Source: Peronospora farinosa
Taxonomy: Eukaryota; Oomycota; Peronosporomycetes; Peronosporales; Peronosporaceae
NCBI GenBank assembly: GCA_947646735.1
Contig: CANTFK010000055.1
Span: 62,001-126,000, forward strand
Direction of reading: 5' to 3'
Length of the DNA: 64,000 nucleotides
Shown here: positions 53,801 to 63,749 of the stretch, piece after piece
Layout of the letters: every line of letters starts with the position of its first letter
How positions within the stretch are numbered: position 1 is the first letter of the stretch
Program-made: the position numbers and the translations under genes
Notes under the pieces: generated by a model
Databases searched by the model: none
What the model saw: the letters and a program-made list of their open reading frames with translations, nothing else
What the model was told of the DNA's origin: nothing

Positions 53801-55693
53801 AAGACCTACCTCACGGTCAGTCGCGACTTTTACTGGCCACGCCAGTATAAGTTTGTGCAAGTACGTGCGTGCTTGCGAGGTGTGTTAACGAGTGAAGCCT
53901 AGTCCTTCCCTCCGTGCACCATTGCAGCCTCTACCTGTTCCGGCAGAGTGCTGGGAGTCCGTATCAATGGACTTCGTCTTTGGGTTTCCCAAAGACGCTC
54001 ACGGGAATAATGGTATTCTCGTGTTTGTAGACAGGTTCAGCAAGATGGTGCATCTTGTTGCTGTACCTGAGTCGATCACAGCAGAGGGCTGTGCTCGAGT
54101 GTTTATCGATACAATCTTTCGATTGCACGGTTTACCCCGTGAACTTGTGTCCGATAGGGACCCCCGGTTCACGGCTGAGTTTTGGCGTTCCGTGTTCCGA
54201 ACACTTGTAACACGGCTCACAATGTCTACTTCTGACCATCCAGAAACTGATGGTCAGACTGAACGCGCCAATCGCGTCCTCGAAGAGATTCTTCGAGGGC
54301 ACGTCCACTCGTTTACGAGTTAGAGTGAGTTTTTGTCGATGGTCGATTTCGCCATCAACAACTCCGTGCATGCTTCCACGACGCATACACCGTTCTACGT
54401 GAATGGCCTTCGCCATCCACGTGTCCCCACCTTAGTAGAGGGTGACTCTAATTTAAGGGGGGAGGGACTCGCTCGAGCGAGAACCAATCTGGCTCTTGCT
54501 CATCACGCGACGACGTTATGGTCGACGCGAAAGTAACCGAAGTCGTACCATTCGACTTCGGTGAAGAGGAAGAAAGTAAGAGCGATGACGCTCTTACTGA
54601 TAACGATGCTGAAGATGTCAGCATCGTTCGAGGTATCACAAGTGAGAACAGTATTGTTCTCGCTGAATTAGTAACCGATATCTCTGCAGTGCATTCACAA
54701 TGCACTGCAGCCAAAAGCAACGAGTCAGCTGAGGATTTCCTGCTGATTCGTGAAGCGGTAGTCCGTTTCGTGCAAGACTCCATCGCAGAAGCGGTGGATA
54801 AGCAAAAACGAAACGCAGACAATAATGGAAGGGCAAATGCTCAGACATTTATTGAAGGTGATTTAGTTTTACTGTCAACAGTAAACCTACCTAAACATGT
54901 AGTGACTAACGTGGGCAGCAATAAATTGTTGCCCAAGTACATCGGCCCGTTTCGTGTATTGCGCCGCCTAGGCAACGCATACACGATAGAGTTGCCACGC
55001 AGGATGCGTACGCATCCTACGTTTTACGTGGGACGTCTTCGTCCGTACGTTCAGTACGCGGCTTCTTCGAACGACAAAGATAGCCATTACTCTCAAGAAT
55101 CTCCTTCAGATTCTTGTTGTCACGAACCAGATTCGATACCTGGTCGTGTAGAGATGAGATCTTCCCATGATATTGGACGATCTCCTGACGAGCTGTCGCC
55201 AGCTCGTTACTTAGAGAATGAACTCGCCGTTCATTCTCCAATAGTGCGACAGCATTGTTTGCCCGAGACCTCTCATGGTCAAACCCAAGCTGTCGCACAA
55301 TATCCTCTAAGCGGCGACGCTTATCCCGTTCGTGATCAACATCACAACGGAGCTCACGAGTTACACGGGCAAACCCGTCTAACTCAGCAGCCAAGTCCGA
55401 TGAAAGAATCGGACAGGGTTTTTCCTCCACCACCGCATCCGCTGGTGGACTCCCATGGTGGGAAGCGCTTCCTCGTGGAACGCTTACTAAAGCATCGCGA
55501 GGTGAAGGGACGTCGGATGAGTTATCTTGTCCGGTGGCGTGGCTATCCGCCTTCGGCGGATAGCTGGGAACCTCGGGCCCAACTGATGGCCGACGTTCCC
55601 GGCCTTGTCAAACAGTACGACAAGGGACACCCGATGGTAAAGGACCATCGGAAAATGAGCGCCCAGCGCGCTCGTAAAGGGATTGCAAAGTAG
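50805..55693 (+). pseudogene. pol of element 1, with several stops and frameshifts
   Basis: Protease with LVDCGASNNFV near 50966; reverse transcriptase with MDLMDGFYQILM, MPQGLSNAPAIF and the YFDD catalytic motif near 52630; RNase H with CDASDFAIGCALM and YTDHASL; integrase with MDFVFGFPKDAHG, SDRDPRF and TDGQTERANR; a chromodomain near the end (SYLVRWRGYPPSADSWEP). Breaks: TAA at 52373-52375; a 2-nt loss near 53858-53861; TAA at 53886-53888 just after the zinc-site CEVC; TAG at 54321-54323; a frame change between about 54430 and 54536. The long Ser/Pro-rich linker before the chromodomain overlaps an ORF on the other strand. Confidence 0.88.
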
Positions 55694-56782
55694 CAATCCC
55701 TTCACGCATCTCAGAAGAGATGCGAGCCCTCCACCAGGGCTCAGTAAGGAGGTACGCCTCCTTAGGCGCTCTTGACGAGGTGCTCAGGCACCCCGGGCAT
55801 GGGTCGCCCCAAGAGAGGCATAACAGGCCTGCCTCTCTAGATAACCGGTGCAAACGATAGCATGCACCGGAGGTACTTCGTTTCTCAAACTTATTGCGGC
55901 TAGCATAAAGTCTTGAAACCAAGCCTCTTTCCCAACGTTTAAAACGTTGGTGATAAACGCGTTCCAAGATTGGAGGAACGCGTCAGCCTCACGCTTCTTG
56001 TGTGGGCCATACCATCGATGTTCAAGGAACACATCGATGTAATAATCGTTCTCAGTGCGAAAGTTCTTCGCACTGGCGTCAGGGCCGTGAAGCTTTGACG
56101 CATCAAACAACGGTATGGAGAACCGTTCGTTGGTCTTTCCAGACCAACGATCAAGCAGATGCTTGGGTAGCATCCATGGCTTGCGATCAGGAGCAAGACG
56201 CAATACGTTGCGATCTAAAGCCTCCTGCGTGGTGTCAACAGAAGTACCGACACCACGAGCATTAGTGTCAACAGAAGTACCGACACTATGAGCATTGATG
56301 TCAGTAGAAGCACTGACATCACCCTTACGGTCCCCACCCGAGTCACTATCCTTCGACTCGTTTGGCGAGTCGTCTGATTCATCAGACGACCCGAACATTT
56401 TACGGTACATTGATTCACTCAATGTACCACGATCCCTCTTCGTAGCATTGGACGACGAGGTATCACCCCGGGGAGAGCCCGGGAGTGGAATAGGTGACTT
56501 TGAGCCGGATGCGTGATCCGACTCACCAGAGTAGTCAACGACTAACTCTGGGTCAACATCTTCACGTGGCGAAGCGCTACGTGAACCTGCAACAGGCGTT
56601 GCAGGCTGATGTTGACTTCCAGCAGACACTAATGTGTCTGCTGGCTGAGGCTGTGAAGCCTCAGTAGCGGCTGCACACAGGCGTGCAGCCGAGCTCTTGG
56701 CTGCCTTAGCAGCGACGCGCATTGACTTTGTCATAGCGTAATTGTTGAATGAAAGAAAATTCAACAAGTTCTCCTTTCCCAT
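55017..56782 (-). CDS. Antisense ORF of element 1 (two open blocks)
   Basis: On the strand opposite to pol. The first block runs from an ATG at 56782, only 49 bp inside the 3' LTR, to 55784 (332 residues). It is Ala/Ser-rich, then acidic (GSSDESDDSPNESKDSDSGG), then has a folded-looking part (KPWMLPKHLLDRWSG, ENDYYIDVFLEHRWYG, LQSWNAFITNVL). A second frame is open from 55967 to 55017 but for one TGA at 55608-55610. It ends in a clear coiled coil (RRVHSLSNELATARQEIV, LHDQVSNLVRDNKNL). The two blocks overlap, so one frameshift near 55790 and one nonsense codon would separate an original protein of about 590 residues. Function unknown; no domain is recognised. The region 55017-55693 is coded on both strands. 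Confidence 0.65.
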
Positions 56783-56816
56783 AGTCACTAAACAGTCACT
56801 AATGTGACTGTTGGTT

Positions 56817-56830
56817 GAGGGGGGGGGTGA
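56817..56830 (+). other. Polypurine tract of element 1
   Basis: GAGGGGGGGGGTGA directly before the 3' LTR, as needed to prime plus-strand DNA synthesis. Confidence 0.85.
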
Positions 56831-57290
56831 TGTAACGGGGTGAGCTCGTTACATAATATTGACACTTATATGAAGTGTCAATAAAATATTATTATAACTA
56901 ATAATATTTTGACAATATTACCTTTTCTTATAATATTGTTCCTAGATCTCCTTGAAGTTGGAGATGCCCTCTCATTGGATGATATGGGCCATCATATCAG
57001 CCAACGCGCTGACCAATGACCGATGGACGCGCGCAATGAGTGGAGGGCAAGTTGTCGACATACATAGTTGTAGTTTAATATAGTTAACATAGGTTATAAC
57101 AGATTAGTTTTATTAAGATAGTTAACTATATTAAATACAGTTTTCTTTCCCTCTACTTCTAAGCGTTTGTTTAGAAGTAAAGCTTCCTCTGCCTCTTGTG
57201 TAAGAGAGGTAATTGAGGCACCTGCTTTCACTGTAATCAGTGAAAGTAGACTATACTGTAATCAGTATAGTCGGAGGGTGCCCCATTACA
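56831..57290 (+). repeat. 3' LTR of element 1
   Basis: 460 bp, TGTAACGG...CATTACA, identical by eye to the 5' LTR except two bases. Here the first terminal hairpin is perfect (57225-57246, CTTTCACTG, TAAT, CAGTGAAAG). Confidence 0.95.
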
Positions 57291-57295
57291 GCGAT
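57291..57295. repeat. Target-site duplication, right copy
   Basis: GCGAT directly after the 3' LTR, matching 49121-49125. Confidence 0.9.
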
Positions 57296-57513
57296 GCTAC
57301 ATAGTCAACGACCTGTCCGATTAGTGCTGTCTCGTAGCGCATAAAAGCCTCAAGGCGTGCAGCAAGCCTTTAGGACCTTGGGCGGCCATAAATGATCAAT
57401 CCAATCGGCTTCAATTAGCGCTGATGATTTATCAAGCACGATTCATTACGCCCAGAGATGTGAAAGTGACTCTCCATCCTCACAGAAGCTTGGCCATTAG
57501 AGAATATAGGACT

Positions 57514-57546
57514 GACTACAAGTGCTACCTAGTGTGGCGGGGCTAC
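57514..57546 (+). pseudogene. Chromodomain relic
   Basis: The 11 codons read DYKCYLVWRGY, close to the chromodomain motif YLVRWRGY, in the correct position directly upstream of repeat copy A. The frame is broken around it. It indicates the end of a lost Gypsy pol gene on the plus strand. Confidence 0.5.
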
Positions 57547-57547
57547 G

Positions 57548-57833
57548 TAGCTCTTAAATCAGAGGAAGACTTATAGGCTAAAAGCCGCTTGGTTCTATAG
57601 AACCATTTTTATGTATTGACATAATTGTATGAAAATAGTAGACCGACTAAGAAGATACCCGTATTAAGGAAGTGGGAGGGACTTGTACTCAACAAACAAG
57701 AAGCTTATAAGTTCAGAGAACCAACGCACAAAGTGCAAGAGTGAAGCAAGAAGCTTACGGTTCGTAGAAGCAACGCGAGAAGGACACAAGAGAATCAAGT
57801 CAGTACAGGCTAATCTCTATAGGTCAAAATGAG
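57548..57833. repeat. Diverged repeat, copy A
   Basis: Shares with 58347-58597 the order of segments GGCTAAAAGCC, a GGAA..GG..GACTT block, CAGAGAACC(A/T)ACGCAC, AGAAGCTTA, CAACGC and CAAGTCAG, ending in AAAATGAG. Possibly the non-coding tail or LTR of the element whose chromodomain relic precedes it. Confidence 0.55.
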
Positions 57834-58346
57834 AACTGATTTTATTTAAAGATCTGCTATTTCTACCACACTTTTTGATAATTCCACCACACCATTACTT
57901 TTGTTACAAGAGGCTTCGAGCCCAGCAGATGAACTCTGAATTTGACTAGAGCATACTTCATCGCAAGTAGCTCTTTGTCATGAACTGGATAGTTCTTTTC
58001 TGCAGCTTCCGCCAGAACACATCGCCCCGCCCCGCACTACACCAGGTTATGTACTGATTGTTCTCTTAATGCACTTTCTATACTTAGGACCTGAATGGAC
58101 GTATTGCGGAATAAAAGCGCAAACTTTAGGTCTCGTGTGTTACATGGGCATTGCATAGCGTATCGATTTATTAATATATATAACGCTAGCTTACGAACGC
58201 TTCTTAGTATGTTAATGATACACAGGTCTTCCCTTTTCATACCTTGCCCTTCTCTCGGATGGAACATGTTATCAATGCACAGCATCAGCAATAGATGAGT
58301 GTGAATGAGCGCTTTCCTGGGAGGGATTGGCTGTAGCCAAGCTGCA

Positions 58347-58597
58347 CAGCTCTTTAGCTAGAGGAATATCTTAGGCTAAAAGCCACTTAGTTGTAAGGAA
58401 CTAATTAAACGACTTATATTCACCCTGTTTTAAGGAACGAGGAAAGAGACTTTTAGTCAGTCAAGCTAGAAGAAAGGCTCAGAGAACCTACGCACAGAGT
58501 GAAGAACAAGCTAGAAGCTTAAAGGTTCATAGAACCAACGCACGAAGTGCACAAGAGAACAAGTCAGAGCGACTTGCGATCTTAAACTTAAAATGAG
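58347..58597. repeat. Diverged repeat, copy B
   Basis: Direct-orientation partner of copy A, with the same block order and many substitutions and indels. No coding sequence is attached to it. Confidence 0.55.
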
Positions 58598-58639
58598 ATA
58601 TGCATTAAGATTTTAATGAGTAGTCCAACTCAAGTACAC

Positions 58640-58905
58640 TACACTAGATTAATTACTATAACAATATTCTAATATGCAGACTTTGTTATTGGACGATGTA
58701 TCTTCTAAACATCTACTTAGTACAGCGTTATCGATTATCGATTAGGATTCGATAATCGATAACGGTATTCGGTAATACCGTATCCTAACGCTCACACTTA
58801 ATATCTCTCTAAAGAGACGTATCGAGAATGCATTATATGCAAGAAAGGAAAACTTCAACCGTAAACTTTCGTTATGATGTTCAACTGTCGTGTAACCCCG
58901 TTACA
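58640..58905 (-). repeat. 3' LTR of element 2 (left limit uncertain)
   Basis: On the minus strand a purine-rich TGGAGGAGAG is followed at 58905 by TGTAACGGGGTTACACG, an LTR start like that of element 1 (TGTAACGGGG). The LTR includes a perfect 16-bp hairpin at 58726-58764. I could not fix the other LTR edge. Confidence 0.55.
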
Positions 58906-59014
58906 CTCTCCTCCACTAGACTGACGTTCCCATAGAATGTCATTCGACATCTTTCCTCGTTGAGGTAGTGCTTTAGCGAACGCTTAAACCTTACGGTTGT
59001 TCACGGCACCTAAC

Positions 59015-60270
59015 ATGACGCCCCCTGGCAGTGAGTCCCAGACTCTTCGGGACCTTATCGAAGGCGACCTTGACGAAGCGGTTGATTACAAAAGTGACGC
59101 CGTCTTTGTGGGACCCGATGGGACCCCTTTAGGCCACCCTTACGGGTGAAGATGACAGTAGTCATGCACCGAATCCGTTCCCTGAATGTGGTGCTGCAGA
59201 TGCGCTAACAGCGTTACGTGACCCGCCTGACGTATCGTCAACGGCGACGGTTACCAACCCAATCGACGAAAAACAGCAGCGGTCCATCGACCAAGAGGAA
59301 GGCGCCAAGCGCCGGACGAAGAATATGGCGAGGCTTCAAGACCACCGACAGTACAGGTTCAAACCGCCTAATGTGGAAGAACGCCTTTAGGGGCAACTGG
59401 TCAATGCCACTCTGGCTGGGCTATTGGGCCTGAGGCCATTTCACACGAGGATGTCGCTACGCGAACGGCCCTTCGACAACGCTATCTGGAGCCCCATATC
59501 ACTACGCAAAGCCAATACTTGGCACGCCTCACCAGGCAAGTGCGCGGTGCACCAGTCCCTCCTATAAAGGGTGTCCCCATCCTTGTGTTCGCGGGGGAAA
59601 CCGAGGACGAAGAAGACACGGCTTTCAGCTGCTGGGCGCATTATGCGCGACGTTTGAGCAGCATGTGGGCCCTACGGGCAAGTGCCGATGTGGCAGATGT
59701 TCGACTCGAGCGGAAGTTGCGTTACGATTACGCTAAATTGAAGGCCCGAGGCAAGTTGCGGTCACAACGAACGCATCATGCGTCTGCTCAGCACCCCAAT
59801 GTTTCGGCTACACCTGTAGTCGCGAGTTCACGACAGGCCGAGGCCGCTAACTCGCCTACCCTCACCACTACTGGCGAGAAGCGTCATCGTCAACAGGTTG
59901 GCCCTGCACACGACGCTCAAAAACGTTTACGGTGTATGGGAAATCCTGCCGAAGGGGAACCGAACTCCCATGAGTTCCACGCCCCGCCACTTCACCAGAT
60001 ACTGGTTTTGACCATGGCGGCGACGCTTCTGCAGAAGACGCTCCACATGGAACTGAAGGTTCCCCTGCCCATCAAGCCATGCTGGAGGGGTCCGGTGTAC
60101 ATGCACAAGTTCATGCTGAGCTACTTTAAGAGGTGAAGTATCTCCGTGAGACTGTGCAGAAGATGAATAATCGCCTCGAGTCTTTAAGGCAGAGTCGAAC
60201 CCGAGTGGAGGGGAAGCTTGACCTTTTGGTGCAGATGATGCGTCCTGCGGCAATGCCGATGAAAGATTAA
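59015..60270 (+). pseudogene. Antisense ORF of element 2, broken
   Basis: Plus strand, opposite to element 2's genes. An ATG at 59015 lies 110 bp inside the 3' LTR. Open blocks in shifting frames follow: an acidic start (RDLIEGDLDEAVDYKSDAVF), then EDDSSHAPNPFPECG, a block with RRTKNMARLQDHRQYRFKPP, then 59519-60136 (SCWAHYARRLSSMWALRA), and last a coiled coil (YLRETVQKMNNRLESLRQ) ending with TAA at 60268-60270. Single frameshifts near 59152 and 59515 and stop codons near 59387 and 60134 separate them. Layout matches the antisense ORF of element 1, but I see no direct sequence likeness. Function unknown. Confidence 0.55.
59927..60253 (-). pseudogene. Chromodomain end of element 2 pol
   Basis: Translation contains NLQFHVERLLQKRRRHGQNQYLVKWRGVELM, a chromodomain with the aromatic and WRG positions in place, here split in the quote-free middle by no stop. 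It follows a Ser/Gly-rich linker. It overlaps the plus-strand antisense ORF of the same element. Confidence 0.7.
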
Positions 60271-60305
60271 CACCTCTGACAACCGATAATCGCTGCTGGA
60301 CCTGG

Positions 60306-61061
60306 TCACTCTTTCTTTGAATTTGAATCGATCCTTTTCTGCTGGTGCAAAGCTATGCTGTCCATCTGGTCCGCTCTCTGATTCCAGTCTCGTTTCACGT
60401 GTAGGACAGCATGGGTGGGCCACGACTGGAGCTTACTCAACGCCTTGGCCCGCAACGGGGATAAACCTGAAGCTTTGCATTCAATCTCTCCACGCATCTG
60501 TCTTATAACCAAATTGGAGTCTCCACAAATAATCAAACGCCATCGCTCCATTGGCTCCAACAGGTCAAAACCCAGTAACATGCCCTCATATTCAGCTTCA
60601 TTCACCGTAGACTTGTCGAGATATTTCGATGCAGCTGCAACTATAGTCCATGCAGGGAGTCTCCACACAATAGCGTTACAGGCACCTCCTCCTTGCTTCA
60701 CTCGGGCCGACCCATCGAAACTCATCACATACAGTTCTTCATTTAGTTTTACTGTGGGCGCTGGTAGGTCGACCACTTGCCTGGATTGCTTCTTGGGAGC
60801 AATTGACGACAGAATTGAGTCTACATTTTCTCGAGGCGTAATACTGGCTGCTAACGCCCCCAGTATCTGGTCTTCGCCTTTCTTGCATTTCACAATCTCT
60901 AAAGTCCACTGTGACAACAGAGCGGCCCAGTTTCCTAAGCGACCTTGCAACCCCGAAGACTTCACTAGCCAGGCTAGTGTAGAATGCCTCGTCAGAACCT
61001 TGAGGGGTCGGGTGACCAACATCGTGAAGCAAGTCTCCAATATTCGTAACAACTCCAACAC
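60306..61061 (-). pseudogene. RNase H region of element 2 pol
   Basis: RNase H-like domain with SFDGSARVKQGGGACNAIV, VNEAEYEGMLLGFDLL and CGDSNLVIRQMRGE, the catalytic Asp/Glu/Asp set of a second, RVT_3-type RNase H. The first 80 codons still belong to the RT-linked RNase H. A stop separates it from the next block upstream. Confidence 0.8.
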
Positions 61062-62407
61062 TTACTTTTCCACTGTGCTATAAATCACCTCGTAAGACTT
61101 AAGGGTTCGACTCGTGAACATTACCGGCATGTACAGGCCGTCGTAATTCTGCACCAACGACGCCAAGATGGACCATTCACTTGTGTAGACAATAATAACC
61201 GCCTCTCTAGCCGGGTCGAAATGTCGTAGGATGGGCGCCGTAGCAATCTTGTTCTTGAGCATGGAAAACGCTACTTGTACCTTCGACCATTTTTCTTCGT
61301 CGTCTTCCTGGACCGCCACTCCATCGTTAGCCTTCAATCTGCATCTCCAAGCGTAAAAATCCACCTCTCTCACTTCATAAAGGATCGACGCGTATACGGC
61401 ATAATCTTCGATGTACCTGCTGTAGTAATTTAGGCTTTCTAGAAAGGATTGCATAGCCTTTAGCGTTGTCGGTAAAGGTAGGTCGACGAAAGACTAAAGG
61501 TCCTTTGGGTGGGCCTCTAGTTCTTCCTTGGACACCCGATGTCTGAAGTAATTGAATTTCCGACACCCCCCCCGTACTCTTGACTGCACTGACCGACAAA
61601 TTCCAAAAGTCAAACGCGTCTTGTAGCCGCTTCACTTTCTGGCATGATTATCCCACAATTCAGCCGGAACCAATATGTCGTCAATGTATGACCGTCAACT
61701 CAATATCAAATGGACCGATTTTACATCCGGTTCCCTGCTGCAAACAAATCATCTGCTTCCTCTGGGGTATTTCCTGGATAAGTTCGTATAAACCCATATA
61801 ACGCATTATCCAACAGACGTTGATATATCTGAGGCGCATTCTTAAGCCCAAAAGGCATCCGAAGCCATTCAAATAATCCCAACGGCGTGACGAACGCCGA
61901 GATTAACCTCGACCTTTCGGTCATACTGACGACCCAAAATCACTCTCCATGTCAAGAGAACAATACCACAAAGCTCCGTCCAGATCCTCCTATAATTCGT
62001 TAATCAACGGCATAGGGTACAGTGAAAGTATTCACCAACCGATAGTTGATGCAAAATCGGATTTCCACCCCTTTCTTCTTCACGATAATCAAAATTGGGC
62101 TGGCCCACGGCGAAGTGGAAGGCTGAATAATCTATGCCGATAACAGTCCCTTGCTCAGGTCGTATAACTTTTCTATGAACTAGGGAGACAACTTCCGTAC
62201 AAGTTGCGCAATCGGTCTTGCGTTCCCCACATCAATTTCACACATAGCCCTTCGAGAGACCGGTGGTAAGGCGTTACCTTTTACCATCAATAGATGTAGC
62301 TTCTTCCATATTATTTGTCTTAGCCGGTTCACCTCCTCAGGAATATCTTCATCCGGATCAGGGATCTGTATGTACTCCAGCTTAATACCTTTGAATGAGG
62401 GGTTCAC
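61062..62407 (-). pseudogene. Reverse transcriptase region of element 2 pol
   Basis: Broken into frames: an N-terminal block (GNALPPVSRRAMCEIDVGNARPIAQ at 62180-62407 region), a central block (SAFVTPLGLFEWLRMPFGLKNAPQIYQ), the catalytic YIDD at about 61674-61688, and the thumb/connection part (LNYYSRYIEDYAVYAS) at 61062-61454. Stops and frameshifts lie between them. Confidence 0.8.
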
Positions 62408-62579
62408 TTCCGGTATGACCGCCCATCCTTCTATTTATGTCCTCGGCCCAAAGCTTCCCACTCTCAAAAGTACACACCTGGTCTTCTGTCTGTGACGAGT
62501 CTTCCAGATTGGCTTCCTTCTCATTGGCAGTGGTCACTGTATGTCGGTCTTCTTTAGATATACTTCAATCTTGAGAGGT

Positions 62580-63731
62580 CTATTCCCGCTGATGCGCGTT
62601 CTCTTCGCACGATTGTACTTCTCTATCGGGCATCTGTTGGTGCGTCAAATGCATCATTAGGGCTCCACCAGTAATCGCTGCAAAAGGCGTGACGGCGTTT
62701 GGTATTATGGTCTCTCCGCTAGTGGCCCCTCTTCCTCCTCTGTTGGTTCGACTTGATGGTAGACCTGGCCAGTGGTAGATTCGTAAGCCAGATTTAGCCA
62801 TTCCGAATATCTTCGAGAGCCCACCGAGACAAACCCTGGCGTCCTCGGAACTTGATCCCTGGTCAACCACATACCTATCTTGGTATCCTCGTGCAATATT
62901 AAGGGGCGAGGGCTGACGTTGATTATCTTCAAATTTGGACGACGCCCTATCTCTTGTATCATGGTGGTCACATATCGTTCGCCTCTCGTGACCCACAATT
63001 TCCACTGTTCTGAGGTCGAACTTCTGAGAGGCGCTTCCGTACATCCTCCAACAGGTATCTGTACATACCGACCCAGCTTCACATCCGATACTCGAGTATT
63101 GTAAGCGTCCTTCTCCCGGTCAATTGTACTCGAACTTCGCCGAGGAGACAGAGGGTTCCGTATGCCAAGTCTAACCGGATACCGGCTGGGACCATAAAGT
63201 CCATCCCCAAAATTGCATCTTGGCCTACCATAGGGCCTACCCACACCTTAAAGATGTACACCAAGTTCCTATTCAGAGTGATCTTGATGCGAGTGCGTCC
63301 CTCCGTAGTATGTACGGCTTCCCCAATACCAATACATTCTTTTCATTCACTTTCATCAATTTGGCAGCCTACCTTACGAGCAAAGGCGATATTTAAAATT
63401 GATATCTCGGCACCAGTATCGAGCAAAAAATTTGCATGGTCGTTGTTGACCTTTCCAGAGGCTTTCAATTGCCTGAACCATTTATTAGGGGCGTGGTATT
63501 TCCAGTACCCCTAGACTCGCCTGGCAATAAGACCAACTCCATCACTGCATTTTCTCGAGCAAAATTATTAGGCTTATTCAAAGAAGCAACATGGACAACA
63601 GCGTAATTTCCAATCTTCAATGTATGTCTAATCTTTACTGGTGTACCCATCTCCTCCTTGGACTGTATTTCTACATATGCAAAGATATAACAATTAGATA
63701 GCTCGGATCGACCCAGATTCAAAACTGGCAA
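62580..63731 (-). pseudogene. Protease region of element 2
   Basis: Open blocks on the minus strand include GQDAILGMDFMVPAGIRLDL (63079-63264), the C-terminal part of a retroviral-type aspartic protease, and upstream a block with ELVLLPGESRGTG. Downstream is a linker region rich in Arg, Glu and Pro. Several frames are needed. Confidence 0.65.
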
Positions 63732-63749
63732 TCTTCCTAATTTGCCATC

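Larger units (their letters stand above)
49126..57290 (+). mobile_element. Full-length Ty3/Gypsy chromodomain LTR retrotransposon (element 1)
   Basis: 8165 bp: 5' LTR, primer binding site, gag, pol (protease, reverse transcriptase, RNase H, integrase, chromodomain), an antisense ORF, a G-rich polypurine tract, 3' LTR and a 5-bp target duplication. The order RT-RNase H-integrase and the C-terminal chromodomain place it among the chromoviruses of Ty3/Gypsy. The LTRs differ at two of 460 positions, so insertion is recent, yet gag and pol carry several stops and frameshifts. Its coding DNA is crowded with short inverted repeats. Confidence 0.95.
57296..58640. other. Degraded retroelement tails
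   Basis: No intact gene. It contains a short plus-strand chromodomain relic and two diverged copies of a repeat of about 250-285 bp, listed separately. The stretch 57840-58340 between the copies holds nothing that I recognise. Confidence 0.5.

Noticed and set aside
55608..55967. 119-codon minus-strand ORF listed as a separate gene
   Set aside because: It shares its frame with the coiled-coil block at 55017-55433 and was merged into the antisense ORF of element 1.
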